Shown here: piece after piece, positions 52,171 to 61,041 of the stretch
How the letters are laid out: every line of letters starts with the position of its first letter
Position numbering within the stretch: position 1 is the stretch's first letter
Origin: Alicyclobacillus sacchari
GTDB taxonomy: Bacteria > Bacillota > Bacilli > Alicyclobacillales > Alicyclobacillaceae
Direction: 5' to 3'
Assembly: GCF_004366795.1 (NCBI RefSeq)
Contig: NZ_SORF01000008.1
Coordinates: 62,001 to 126,000 of the forward strand
Length of the DNA stretch: 64,000 nt
Notes under the pieces: model-generated
The model's input: only the letters and a program-made list of their open reading frames with translations
Databases searched by the model: none
What the model was told of the DNA's origin: nothing
Translations under genes and position numbers: made by a program

Positions 52171-52428
52171 CTATTTGCACCACTTGCGTACATCGCGAAA
52201 TGCCATGCGCATGTAGACAACCGCGGCGACGATGGCCGACAGCACTGCCACCGCCGTCGTAATAAACAAACCAAACTCCCAAATCACCGGTTCACCGCTC
52301 AGCTCAGGCTGTATCGCCATCCCGTTGCCGTACGCGGCAAGGAAGTAGTTTTGCGCAAACAGCCAGACACACAGCGAAGAGAGTAAAAACAGTCCTGTAG
52401 AAATCGCAGCCACATAGCGAATTCTCAT
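52171..52428 (-). CDS. Small membrane protein, 85 residues
   Basis: The ATG at 52428 has ATGGAGGTGG upstream; the longer frame is unsupported. Two membrane helices are clear: YVAAISTGLFLLSSLCVWLF and EFGLFITTAVAVLSAIVAAV, with a basic cytoplasmic tail (RMAFRDVRKWCK). Function unknown. It is divergent from the copper-related gene. Confidence 0.7.
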   Translation of the reverse strand: MRIRYVAAISTGLFLLSSLCVWLFAQNYFLAAYGNGMAIQPELSGEPVIWEFGLFITTAVAVLSAIVAAVVYMRMAFRDVRKWCK

Positions 52429-52636
52429 CTCGCCACCTCCATATCTAGTAGACGATACCAGCCAACTTTTCGTTTCACACATGGTCATACCTTTGTCGCC
52501 GAAATGTAACGGTGTGTTCATAAACCCTGTCATAACTCGTTTGATTCAACTTTCAAGTTCCCATAATGTTTGTGGTGAGACGCCAGTAGACCTATGAAAT
52601 GCCTTCGTTTTTCATCCTGGTATAGGAGGTGTTGAT

Positions 52637-54292
52637 GTGCTTGGTGCAGCTGCGTGGAAGCGAACCTCGGGTCGACTTTTGCTGATGACGATACTGACCG
52701 TGATCGCTGTCTTCACCTGCCGCCCCGCGCTTGTTTCAGCTCACGCATATGTCGTTCAGTCCAGCCCAACGGTGAGCCAATCGCTCCAACAATCACCCGG
52801 TGTAGTCGAAATCGAGTTCGACGAGAACGTCCAACTCATCCCCGACGGCTTGACCGTGACAAACGTGGATAACCAGCGGATCGATTTGGGCGATGGACAT
52901 TTGAATCCAGTCAATCACCGCGAGATTGAGATACGCATCCCCAAACAATTGGCAAAAGGACTTTATACAATTCATTGGCAGGTGATCTCCGCTGATGGAC
53001 ATCTCGTGTCCGGCACCATCCCGTTTGGCATTGGCGTCGACGTGAACGCCCTACACCTAGGGGCGAGTGAAACGGGCTATACGCCAGGCGTCTGGATGGT
53101 GCTCGATCGCATTTTGCAATACGCCGGCCTGGCCCTCGCCATCGGTGGCGCGATCGGCTTGCGCCTTAGCGAGGCTGGCCTGCCACAGCTACGTCATCGT
53201 GCCAGCAAGGCACTGGTGGGCATTGGATGGCTCATGCTGGTCGTGGGTATCGGGCTCGATCTACCCTTGCAGACGGCGATCACTTGGAATGTGCACGGAG
53301 CCTCTGCCTTCTCAGCACGATATATTGAACGAACGCTGAACCTGACCGTCTTTGGCTACTTGTGGCTGGTGCAAATGCTCATTCTGCTCATCGTACCGCC
53401 GATGGTTGCGTCACTGATGCCGGCAAAAGTGCGCCATCGCACGTGGTGGATGGTATTACCACTGTTTCTCTTGCCGATCGCGATGGGATTCTCGGGCCAT
53501 GCCATCGCTGAGACAAGCCCTGCCCTCCCCGTGTTCGCCATCGTCGTCCACTTGTACGCGGCATCCATCTGGGTCGGCGGCACCGCGGCGATGTTGGTGC
53601 TCATCTGGCAAGCAACCAAAGATGGCGGGTCGGCTGCAGACACGGCAGCGCGCACGACGGTATCGCGTTTCTCCAAGATAGCCCTCACGTGTGTCGCCGT
53701 CCTCGGCCTAAGCGGCCTGTATTCGGCCTTCTTGCACATCCCAACCTGGTACGCCTTGTTCCATACTGGGTATGGACGGACACTCATCGCCAAAATTGTA
53801 CTCTTCATCTTGATGCTGATTTTTGCATCCGCGCATGCGCTGCGTCGCCATGCCGCGCGCGGTACGTTGCGCCTGTTCATGGGCCTGGAGTTGCTCATGA
53901 GTGTTGGTGTCTTTGCCTTGACATCGATCCTCACCAATCTGCCAACCGGCGACAACAATCCGGGTCCAGTCAATGCTGTACAAAGTGTCGACAACCTCAC
54001 GATCACATTGACGATCACGCCGAACCACGTCGGTGACAATCAGTTCAGCGTGCATGTCAACGAGGCAAATGGAAAGCCGTATACGGCCATCCAGCAGGTG
54101 GAATTGTCGTTTGCCTCAAAGACTGTCAGCCAAGGCGCGGAAGAACTGCGCTTGTTGCCGCATGCCCCGGGCGTCTATGCTGCAAATGGACTTGCCTTAT
54201 CAGGAGGCGGTAGATGGGATGTCTCAGTCGACATTTTGACGAGTGACTTTCACGATGTGATGACAACCTTCCCCATTCACGTTGGGCAATGA
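52637..54292 (+). CDS. CopC-CopD fusion copper protein with C-terminal YtkA-like domain
   Basis: A 551-residue membrane protein. A signal peptide ends LVSA, so the mature chain begins HAYVVQSSP, the Cu(II)-binding His of CopC; the second ligand set is IHWQVISADGHLVSG. The CopC domain (about 35-135) is followed by an eight-helix CopD domain (about 150-445) with FSGHAIAETSPALPVFAIVV and HLYAASIWVGG. A YtkA-like beta domain (about 455-550) closes it. This matches YcnJ of Bacillus, a copper importer. The start is GTG after TAGGAGGTG. It is co-transcribed with the YcnI-like gene. Confidence 0.92.
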   Translation: MLGAAAWKRTSGRLLLMTILTVIAVFTCRPALVSAHAYVVQSSPTVSQSLQQSPGVVEIEFDENVQLIPDGLTVTNVDNQRIDLGDGHLNPVNHREIEIRIPKQLAKGLYTIHWQVISADGHLVSGTIPFGIGVDVNALHLGASETGYTPGVWMVLDRILQYAGLALAIGGAIGLRLSEAGLPQLRHRASKALVGIGWLMLVVGIGLDLPLQTAITWNVHGASAFSARYIERTLNLTVFGYLWLVQMLILLIVPPMVASLMPAKVRHRTWWMVLPLFLLPIAMGFSGHAIAETSPALPVFAIVVHLYAASIWVGGTAAMLVLIWQATKDGGSAADTAARTTVSRFSKIALTCVAVLGLSGLYSAFLHIPTWYALFHTGYGRTLIAKIVLFILMLIFASAHALRRHAARGTLRLFMGLELLMSVGVFALTSILTNLPTGDNNPGPVNAVQSVDNLTITLTITPNHVGDNQFSVHVNEANGKPYTAIQQVELSFASKTVSQGAEELRLLPHAPGVYAANGLALSGGGRWDVSVDILTSDFHDVMTTFPIHVGQ

Positions 54293-54307
54293 CGAGGAGG
54301 AATGATG

Positions 54308-54970
54308 ATGAGACAGAGCCTGAAGCAGCTTTTGGCGGCCACGGGCGGCGCACTAGGAACCATGGCAGCAGCAAGCACGGTCTTAGCGCACGTCGTGGTC
54401 ATACCGGTGAATCCGACCCCCCCGACAGCCGGAGCATGGGAACAGTACACGATGCGCGTGCCATGCGAACGCACAGATCCGACAGTGAAAATCGTGCTCA
54501 AGATCCCGCAGGGCGTGCAATTTGACGATTACGAACCAATACCCGGATGGACCGTGTCGACGAGCCAAACTGGCGGATCACAAATCGTGACCTGGCAAGC
54601 GACAGGTAACGGCATCGCACCTGGGCAATTTATGCAATTCCCGTTCATCGCAAGCAATCCGTCTACACCGGGCAACATAGCCTGGGATGCGTACCAATAC
54701 TACAAAGATGGTACCATCGTAACCTGGACGGGCCCAACAGGATCAGCGACACCGCACTCTGTTACGCAAATCTTGTCCGCAAGTCCGGCAACCTCGGCAA
54801 CGTCGGACACGACGCCCGCAGGAACAAGCGGAGTGTCGGCACCGGCCGCACCAACGTGGTCAGCCGGTTGGACGATGGCGGATACCGTCATCCTGACCGT
54901 CTCCATCGTGTCGATCCTCTTGTCCGGGTTGGCTCTTGCCTTCGCTCTACGCAGAGACAACGCGAGGTAA
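54308..54970 (+). CDS. YcnI-like DUF1775 copper-binding protein
   Basis: A 220-residue exported protein. Signal peptide cleavage after STVLA leaves HVVVIPVNP, with the N-terminal His used for copper binding in this family. The DUF1775 domain spans about 28-160 (EQYTMRVPCERTDPTVKIVL). A Ser/Thr/Ala-rich linker follows, then a C-terminal membrane helix (ILTVSIVSILLSGLALAFAL) that anchors it outside the cell. Of three consecutive ATG codons, the third (54308) is best spaced from GAGGAGGA. Together with the CopC-CopD protein it likely hands copper to the importer. Confidence 0.9.
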   Translation: MRQSLKQLLAATGGALGTMAAASTVLAHVVVIPVNPTPPTAGAWEQYTMRVPCERTDPTVKIVLKIPQGVQFDDYEPIPGWTVSTSQTGGSQIVTWQATGNGIAPGQFMQFPFIASNPSTPGNIAWDAYQYYKDGTIVTWTGPTGSATPHSVTQILSASPATSATSDTTPAGTSGVSAPAAPTWSAGWTMADTVILTVSIVSILLSGLALAFALRRDNAR

Positions 54971-55062
54971 AGTCCGTGCGGTCCTCCCTCGCGCGGACAT
55001 ATCGACCTGAGTCAAGCTGGCAAAGTCATGTATAGTAGTTGAACACAGATTCGCGAGGCATG

Positions 55063-55090
55063 AAAAAGCCCGGCCTGCAGAGCCGGGCTT
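55063..55090 (-). terminator. Terminator of the phosphate transport operon
   Basis: AAGCCCGGC/GCCGGGCTT stem with a 7-base loop and five T residues on the minus strand, 16 bases after the transporter stop. It can also stop the plus-strand copper operon. Confidence 0.85.
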
Positions 55091-55105
55091 GTACTTTCGG
55101 TGGAG

Positions 55106-56089
55106 TTACAATAAGAAAAGGCGAGTCAACAGTGCGGCAATGCATCCTGTGATGGGAATCGTGATAAGCCACGCAACCACAATCCGCCCTGCCATACCCC
55201 AATGTACCCCTTTCGGGCGTTTGGCCGCACCTGAACCCATGATGGCCGATGAGATCACGTGCGTGGAACTGACGGGCAGTTTGAGCAACGTGAAACCAAA
55301 GATAATGGCAGAACTCGTTAGATCAGATGCAAAACCGTTAATGGGCTCGATTTTGATGATTTTGGATCCTACAGTCTTAATGATTCGCCAACCGCCTGTC
55401 GCGGTACCGACGCCCATGGCGACGGCACACAAGATCTTGACCCAGAACGGAATATGCATGCTGTGCTGGTATCCGCCGGCGATCAACGCAAACGTGATCA
55501 CACCCATCGTTTTCTGTGAGTCGTTCGTCCCGTGCATAAACGCCTGCGCCGCGGCTGAAAAGCACTGTAAAAAGCGGAATCCCCGATTCACGCGGTGTGG
55601 TGACATGCCGCCAAACAGCAGGCGCAAGATCCACATGATGATATAGCCAAGAATGAACGCAAAGATGGGCGACGTGATGAGCGCTTCAATAATCGAACGA
55701 AAGCCCCCGTAATTGATGGCGCCAAAGCCCGCAGCCCCCACCACGGCACCCGACAATCCGCCAATTAAGGCATGTGAAGATGAACTGGGAATACCGAAGT
55801 ACCACGTGAACAGGTTCCAAAAGATAGCCGCCAACAGCGCAGCGAGCACCACCAGCATCCCGTGCTGAATCTTGAGAGGATCGGCTATTTTTCCACCAAT
55901 GGTTTTCGCGACACCCGTGAACGTCAGCGCGCCAATCAAATTCATTGCCCCTGCGATGAGAACTGCGGCACGCGGTGAGAGCGCCCTTGTCGACACACTG
56001 GTCGCAATGGCGTTGGCCGTATCATGAAAGCCGTTCGTGAAGTCAAAGCACAAGGCCAAAAGCACGATGAGAACAATGACAACCAGCAT
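55106..56089 (-). CDS. pit: Inorganic phosphate transporter, PiT family
   Basis: A 327-residue membrane protein with about ten helices that carries metal-phosphate with protons. Both PiT signatures are present: DFTNGFHDTANAIATSV at the N-terminus and FMHGTNDSQKTMGVITF in the second half. The ATG at 56089 follows GAGGTGG. It lies 13 bases after the DUF47 gene, with which it forms the classic Pit/PitA-accessory pair. Control by phosphate is supported by the box array upstream of the operon. Confidence 0.95.
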   Translation of the reverse strand: MLVVIVLIVLLALCFDFTNGFHDTANAIATSVSTRALSPRAAVLIAGAMNLIGALTFTGVAKTIGGKIADPLKIQHGMLVVLAALLAAIFWNLFTWYFGIPSSSSHALIGGLSGAVVGAAGFGAINYGGFRSIIEALITSPIFAFILGYIIMWILRLLFGGMSPHRVNRGFRFLQCFSAAAQAFMHGTNDSQKTMGVITFALIAGGYQHSMHIPFWVKILCAVAMGVGTATGGWRIIKTVGSKIIKIEPINGFASDLTSSAIIFGFTLLKLPVSSTHVISSAIMGSGAAKRPKGVHWGMAGRIVVAWLITIPITGCIAALLTRLFLL

Positions 56090-56102
56090 CAAACGGCCAC
56101 CT

Positions 56103-56714
56103 CTACGCGTTTTTCAGAATCACAGACTCCAAGACGTCGGCCACGTCCTCGCAGCGGTCGGTGACATTCTCGAGAATTTCGTAGATCTCCTTCAGTTTGA
56201 TCAGTTCAATTGCGTCGGAACACTCGGCAAAAAGCGAGCGAAGAGCAGCGTGCAGCAACTGATCTCCGTGCTTTTCCAAAACATTCAGTTGCTTGATATG
56301 CTCGCGGATATGAAGCAGTTTGCGCTCATTCAATTTGCCAATGGCCTGAGCGATTTCCACTGCACTCGCATGAATGTCTTTCGCGAACTCGACCATCGTC
56401 GGCGTTGTCCCGTTGACGTCGTAAAGCGTAAAGCGAACACTGCACGCATGGATCCCGTCGATGATATCATCCAGTGTAACAGCGAGCGTCACAAAGTCTT
56501 CTCGCTCCAGAGGCGTGATGTATGTGTTATTCAAGAGCGAAATCAACTTGCTGATGAGATCATCACCCTTGTCCTCATACGCCTTCATCTGATTGGCCAG
56601 TGCCCCAAAGTCAGCACCCTCGGACAGCTCATTGTGAAAAGTTTTTGTAGCAACTTCGATGTTGTCAGCAATATCAACTAAATACGTAAATAATTGATCA
56701 CTTCGTTTCGACAC
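56103..56714 (-). CDS. DUF47 (PhoU-like) accessory protein of Pit
   Basis: A 203-residue helical cytosolic protein related to PhoU. Typical segments are MKAYEDKGDDLISKLISLL, DFVTLAVTLDDIIDGIHACS and ENVTDRCEDVADVLESVIL, with the acidic DD/ED residues that bind metals in PhoU. The start is GTG with GGGGGATG upstream. First gene of the operon with Pit; the family is thought to modulate the transporter. Four PhoP boxes lie about 47 bases upstream of the start. Confidence 0.92.
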   Translation of the reverse strand: MSKRSDQLFTYLVDIADNIEVATKTFHNELSEGADFGALANQMKAYEDKGDDLISKLISLLNNTYITPLEREDFVTLAVTLDDIIDGIHACSVRFTLYDVNGTTPTMVEFAKDIHASAVEIAQAIGKLNERKLLHIREHIKQLNVLEKHGDQLLHAALRSLFAECSDAIELIKLKEIYEILENVTDRCEDVADVLESVILKNA

Positions 56715-56760
56715 AGTTCATCCCCCATCGAGTTCAATCGTTAAGAAACTACACGACTCC

Positions 56761-56799
56761 AGTAAATAATCTGTTGTCTTTTTGTTAAGTTTGTGTAAA
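56761..56799 (-). promoter_or_regulatory. Array of four phased PhoP boxes
   Basis: On the minus strand, in order: TTTACA, TTAACA, ACAACA and TTTACT, each separated by exactly five bases (11-bp period). This fits the PhoP consensus TT(A/T/C)ACA repeated four times in Bacillus. It lies about 47 bases before the DUF47 start. Confidence 0.75.
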
Positions 56800-56984
56800 G
56801 AGCCTGTACTCCTTCGAGAAATTGCCTCGAATCGTTCACAATCCCACGGCTGACAAATTGATGTTTAGTTCAAAGGCAGTATTCCCAATTTTGTCTCCAA
56901 TACATCGAAGCCCAAGATATGGCGCAGCTTGACGCAGTATGTTTTGTGAAGGTCGGGGTATTGTAAAAGCGAGGTGGTTGTGAA

Positions 56985-57182
56985 ATGTCCCCTAAGCGCA
57001 GAAACGATTGGGCCTGGCCTGTTATCGGAGGAATTGGCGTAGGTTTAAGCACGATGTTTCTCTGCATGCCACAAAGTCGCGAAGCAATGGCGGATACAAT
57101 TGAGCGGGCAATTAGCGGCGGACAACGACAGCAACGCAACCAACAGCAACAGATGCGTGGATCGCAACCATACGCACCGTAA
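56985..57182 (+). CDS. Small membrane-associated protein, 65 residues
   Basis: The ATG follows GCGAGGTGG. One hydrophobic segment (WPVIGGIGVGLSTMFLCM) is followed by a short helix (SREAMADTIERAISGG) and a Gln/Arg-rich tail. The layout resembles small YtxH-like proteins, but I cannot assign a family. A weak hairpin follows. Confidence 0.6.
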   Translation: MSPKRRNDWAWPVIGGIGVGLSTMFLCMPQSREAMADTIERAISGGQRQQRNQQQQMRGSQPYAP

Positions 57183-57206
57183 TTTCGCCAGCCACGCAAA
57201 CAAAGA

Positions 57207-57228
57207 CTACCCATCCCCAGTTGGGTAG
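57207..57228 (+). terminator. Hairpin after the small membrane protein gene
   Basis: CTACCCA/TGGGTAG stem with an 8-base loop between convergent genes. There is no real T-tract. Confidence 0.4.
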
Positions 57229-57286
57229 CCTTCGTCAAAGAGGGAACACATTGAAAATACCATTATTCCGAATCTTTGTACAGACC

Positions 57287-58483
57287 CTATTTACCCGCAA
57301 TTGATCGGGTCGTCGTCTTTGCTCGTGGACCAGCGAAAAAGTCGTGCAACACGAGCGCTGCCGAGCCGATTGCGCACGCATCGCGCCCCAGCGCCGACGC
57401 TTGCACGGCCACTTTCGCATATGGACTTACCAAACAGCGCGCAGAAATGGCCTGCTGAATCGCATCGGTGACCATACGTCCACCCTCCGCCAAGCGGTTA
57501 CCCAAGATAATCATAGCTGGATTGAGTCCGTTGGTGAGATTGACGATCCCGATGCCTAAATACCGCCCTATCGTCTGAAACGCCTGCATGGCGGCCGGAT
57601 CGGACGCTTGATAGCGCTGAAGGATGGCATCAAAGTCCGCATTCTCCCCCGTCAACTTGGCGTAAACGGAACATAAGCTGCGCTCCGAAGCATATAACTC
57701 CCAGCATCCTACATTGCCGCATGTGCATACTTCCCCGTGCGCGTCAATGCTCATATGCCCGAACTCCCCAGCCACGCCGTCGGCGCCCCGCATCAATTCA
57801 TCGCCCACCACGATGGCCGTGCCGATGCCCGTACCCGCGCTTACATATAGCAGATTCGAGACATGCGTCGCCGCTCCATACAACTTTTCCCCAAGTGCGC
57901 CTGCATTTGCTTCGTTATCGACAAAAACAGGTTTATGCAAGCGACTTTCCAGCATCGCCTTCAGAGGAATGTTGTCCCAGTGCAAATGCGGAGCCCGTAG
58001 TACGATACCGCGCCGAAAATCCACCAAACCAGGAACACCAATACCAATCCCAATCACACCGTAGTCCGTAGCCGGAGCTTTCAACAGTGCGTCCTCAATG
58101 CAGGTCGCCAGGAACTCGAGGACATCCGCGGCTCCAGCGCGCTTGTCGATAGGATGGTCGACGGCGTACACTACGCGGGCTGCAAAATCCGTCATGACGA
58201 TCCGAACATACTCCACGCCCAACTCCACGCCCATCACGCTTCCCGCGTTGGCGTTGAACAACAACATGATAGGTCTGCGTCCGACGCGCGATCGCCCCTG
58301 TCCAACCTCGAGAACGAGCCCTTCTCGGATTAACTCGTCGGTCAACGCAGACACAGTCGCCTTGTTCAACCCGGTCTCGGTCGAAATTTGGCTCCGCGAA
58401 ATCGGACTTTGAAAGCGGATTCTATTCAAAACGATGTATTTGTTAATCTCTTTCATCAATGCTTGATCTGCGGTGCGATCCAA
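57287..58483 (-). CDS. ROK-family transcriptional repressor (XylR/NagC-like)
   Basis: A 398-residue regulator. The N-terminal winged helix (about 5-75) has PISRSQISTETGLNKATVSA. The sugar-kinase-like domain follows, with VFVDNEANAGALGE, GTGIGTAIVVG and the zinc site GEFGHMSIDAHGEVCTCGNV then GCWELYAS, complete in all three Cys. The TTG at 58483 follows GCAGAGGAGA; the longer frame is spurious. Such proteins repress sugar genes and release DNA on sugar binding. No target operon is adjacent, so it may act elsewhere. Confidence 0.9.
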   Translation of the reverse strand: MDRTADQALMKEINKYIVLNRIRFQSPISRSQISTETGLNKATVSALTDELIREGLVLEVGQGRSRVGRRPIMLLFNANAGSVMGVELGVEYVRIVMTDFAARVVYAVDHPIDKRAGAADVLEFLATCIEDALLKAPATDYGVIGIGIGVPGLVDFRRGIVLRAPHLHWDNIPLKAMLESRLHKPVFVDNEANAGALGEKLYGAATHVSNLLYVSAGTGIGTAIVVGDELMRGADGVAGEFGHMSIDAHGEVCTCGNVGCWELYASERSLCSVYAKLTGENADFDAILQRYQASDPAAMQAFQTIGRYLGIGIVNLTNGLNPAMIILGNRLAEGGRMVTDAIQQAISARCLVSPYAKVAVQASALGRDACAIGSAALVLHDFFAGPRAKTTTRSIAGK

Positions 58484-58672
58484 GGGTCTATCTCCTCTGC
58501 CCACTGCGTATCGGCGGCTCACACAGCCGTTGGTTTTCATTGTAGGCCAATCTGCCGACAACATCCAGAGAGGATTGCGCGCCCTGCCGATGATCCAACC
58601 GACAAGGCGCGCAAAGTCCAAGTTTTCGCTAGTCAGTGCACATCGGCAACGCCGAGTGAATGTACGAGGTGT

Positions 58673-59308
58673 TCACCCCTCGACTGATCTCTCGTTCTCC
58701 AATGCCGCATGCAGGCGTTTCTTCAGTAACAAGTAGCCGTAGCCACAACCGCCAACGACGATCACAGCGGGAATGAGGGTAATCTGCCAGTGGTGCACGA
58801 CAAACTTCCACAATCCTCCGATCACGCCGCCAAGTGCAAGAAACGTCGCAGTCCACATAAACGACGCCATCAGGTTTAACGGGATGAAGACGCGCAGCGG
58901 AGTGCGATTGATCCCCGCAAGATACGGTACAATATCGCGCACGACGGCGATGTATTTCGCAACGATAAGAATAAGCCAGGGCTGCTTCCGAAACATGCGC
59001 TCACTGCTATTCAACCGTTTCTCTGTAAGCCCTACATATTTCCCATAGCGGACAAGCAGCGGCCGCCCGCACACTCGGCCAATCCCATAGGCAATGGTCG
59101 ATCCAGCAAACGTCCCTAGGGCTGTAACGGCAATGAGCAACGCGATGTTCATGTGCAAGACCCCGCTTCGGGATAAAACACCTGTTGTCGTCAAGGCCGT
59201 CTCGCCTGGAACAACGAGAATGAAATACTCCAACATCAACATGACAAACAAGCCTAGATATCCATAATGTTCAATCAACGAAACGAGATGGATGACGGCC
59301 ACCTCCAC
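58673..59308 (-). CDS. DedA-family membrane protein
   Basis: A 211-residue membrane protein of the DedA/SNARE-associated family, implicated in recycling undecaprenyl phosphate and other lipids. The core is EYFILVVPGETALTTTGVLS with the later RFIP-like segment AKYIAVVRDIVPYLAGINR. The C-terminus is a membrane helix plus basic tail. The annotated GTG at 59308 lacks a well-spaced site; GGAGGTG lies six bases before an in-frame ATC at 59293. It is divergent from a PAP2 phosphatase gene, a sensible functional pair. Confidence 0.9.
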   Translation of the reverse strand: MEVAVIHLVSLIEHYGYLGLFVMLMLEYFILVVPGETALTTTGVLSRSGVLHMNIALLIAVTALGTFAGSTIAYGIGRVCGRPLLVRYGKYVGLTEKRLNSSERMFRKQPWLILIVAKYIAVVRDIVPYLAGINRTPLRVFIPLNLMASFMWTATFLALGGVIGGLWKFVVHHWQITLIPAVIVVGGCGYGYLLLKKRLHAALENERSVEG

Positions 59309-59480
59309 ATAGAGTTGCGATCCTTTGGGACCCCTTCGACATAGTGACGGCTTACGCTCGGAAACGGTTCACAATCAACTACGCAAAACCCAATGGAGAA
59401 ACTGCCATCTTGGATTGAACCAAACCTGTCGCAACCGCGTCTTTCTCCGTGTTACGATATCCGCCGATAGGAGTGAGACG

Positions 59481-60116
59481 ATGATACATGCCGCTGCCGT
59501 CAATCCATTTGACACCCATGTATACCATATGATCAATGGAATGGCTGGACACAGCCATTTGCTTGACGACATCATGATTTTCTTTGCGAAGGACGCGTTA
59601 GAGCTCTATGCCTGTATGTTTATCGCTGCGTGGTTTGCCTTGCCAAAGCGTGACATCGAGCAGCGCAACGCGCTTGCTGTGGCAGGCTTTTCTGGAATCT
59701 TGGCGCTTGTGATCAACGTGATCATATCCCACTTCATTTGGTTCCGGCCGCGACCGTTCACGGTATTTCCGAAGGGTTCATTCACACAACTCATCACACA
59801 CCCGGCTGATGCATCCTTCCCGAGCGATCACACCTCCGGATCGTGGGGATTTGCGACTGGCGTGATGGGACGTACTCCGAAGTGGATTACGATTCCGTTC
59901 ACCGTTGTGGCCGTGATCGTCATGATTGCACGCATCTTCGTGGGCGTGCATTACCCGACCGATGTACTCGGGGGCGCTGTGGTTGGTATCATCGCGAGCC
60001 GCGTCATGTGGATGTTCTCGCGCCAGATCATGCCGCTTACGCGAATGGTCGCGCGCCTCTTTGGTTATGGTGTCAGGGCCAAAACCCCTGAACATGACAC
60101 GCAACACTCCGCGTAA
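59481..60116 (+). CDS. PAP2-family undecaprenyl-diphosphatase (BcrC-like)
   Basis: A 211-residue membrane phosphatase that removes a phosphate from undecaprenyl diphosphate outside the membrane. The three motifs are FRPRPF, SFPSDHTSGSWG and ARIFVGVHYPTDVLGG, with the two catalytic His. AGGAGTGAG precedes the ATG. BcrC-type enzymes recycle the wall lipid carrier and give bacitracin tolerance. The neighbouring DedA gene may act on the same lipid pool. Confidence 0.9.
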   Translation: MIHAAAVNPFDTHVYHMINGMAGHSHLLDDIMIFFAKDALELYACMFIAAWFALPKRDIEQRNALAVAGFSGILALVINVIISHFIWFRPRPFTVFPKGSFTQLITHPADASFPSDHTSGSWGFATGVMGRTPKWITIPFTVVAVIVMIARIFVGVHYPTDVLGGAVVGIIASRVMWMFSRQIMPLTRMVARLFGYGVRAKTPEHDTQHSA

Positions 60117-60132
60117 AAACACATTACAATCA

Positions 60133-60160
60133 AAAGCGGGCCGAAGCGGCCCGCTTTTTC
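60133..60160. terminator. Bidirectional terminator
   Basis: AAAGCGGGCC/GGCCCGCTTT stem, 5-base loop, T-tracts on both strands. It separates the PAP2 gene from the convergent sigma operon. Confidence 0.85.
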
Positions 60161-61041
60161 TATAGTTCACCGTTATCCAAGGTGCTCGGACGCCGTCTGC
60201 CTTTGCGCATGCTCCACAACATCCAGAGCCAATGGGTCGTCACGCCGACACCGACAACCCACGCGAGGCAGAACAACAACAGTCCCACAAATGGAATATT
60301 GCAAAATGCGACCAACAGACTGACACCGACAAGGGCCACCACCCAAACCGGCCGCTGCGCCGGATCGTTCACCACCATGCGTCCAATCCAGACCGCTACG
60401 ACCGCCAAGCCAACAATGGCTGCAACGGCATACAAAAAGAAACAAAGCACGGCAAACGGTATGCCCACCAACGTCGCGGCCAAAAGCGCGCAAAACGCGA
60501 CGGCCCCGACGCTGACAAACAGACCTGTGAGCCCGACGCGCCGGACAGAGCGTTGCATTTCCGCTAAAGGCACGCGAATAGTTTCGCGCAAAGCCGCGGC
60601 AATCACAGTGAGCAACAGGGTTAAGACGATGCTTACAGCCAACAAACCGCCCCAGACGGCCAATGCACCGAGGCCGGTCACCAGCGCACCGCTCCAGAAT
60701 GGATCCGTGAGCGATGCATGGAAGACGGTGTACACCTTTGCGCCAGGAACGGTGTGCACGGCTCCACCCAAATCCACCACCATGTCGACGCGCGACGTGG
60801 GAAGCAGCGTCACGTTGCCGTTGATCACGAGGACGTGATCCGCAATGCCCGCAATCGTGAGGTTGTGCCCGACCACAACGATATCGCCTACCGCCTGCCC
60901 CGGAGCGACTTGGGTTGTGCTCGTCCGGATGAGCCCTGCGTTCATCGTGCCTTGTGCCGCCAAAACAGACGGCGCGCTCCCGAGGCCAATGGCGATACAA
61001 AGCAGCATTCCCCACAAACTGTACAGCCACCGCCACCTCAT
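60160..61041 (-). CDS. Exported membrane protein of the ECF sigma operon, bactofilin-like N-domain
   Basis: A 293-residue protein. A signal peptide (about 5-30) is followed by a beta-rich segment (about 40-110) with GQAVGDIVVVGHNLTIAGIA and VLVINGNVTLLPTSRVDMVV, resembling the short right-handed coils of bactofilins. Four membrane helices follow (ALAVWGGLLAVSIVLTLLL and others) with a basic cytoplasmic tail. The ATG overlaps the anti-sigma stop as ATGA. It is the third gene of a sigma/anti-sigma operon and may be the sensed or effector component of an envelope stress response. Function unknown. Confidence 0.75.
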   Translation of the reverse strand: MRWRWLYSLWGMLLCIAIGLGSAPSVLAAQGTMNAGLIRTSTTQVAPGQAVGDIVVVGHNLTIAGIADHVLVINGNVTLLPTSRVDMVVDLGGAVHTVPGAKVYTVFHASLTDPFWSGALVTGLGALAVWGGLLAVSIVLTLLLTVIAAALRETIRVPLAEMQRSVRRVGLTGLFVSVGAVAFCALLAATLVGIPFAVLCFFLYAVAAIVGLAVVAVWIGRMVVNDPAQRPVWVVALVGVSLLVAFCNIPFVGLLLFCLAWVVGVGVTTHWLWMLWSMRKGRRRPSTLDNGEL

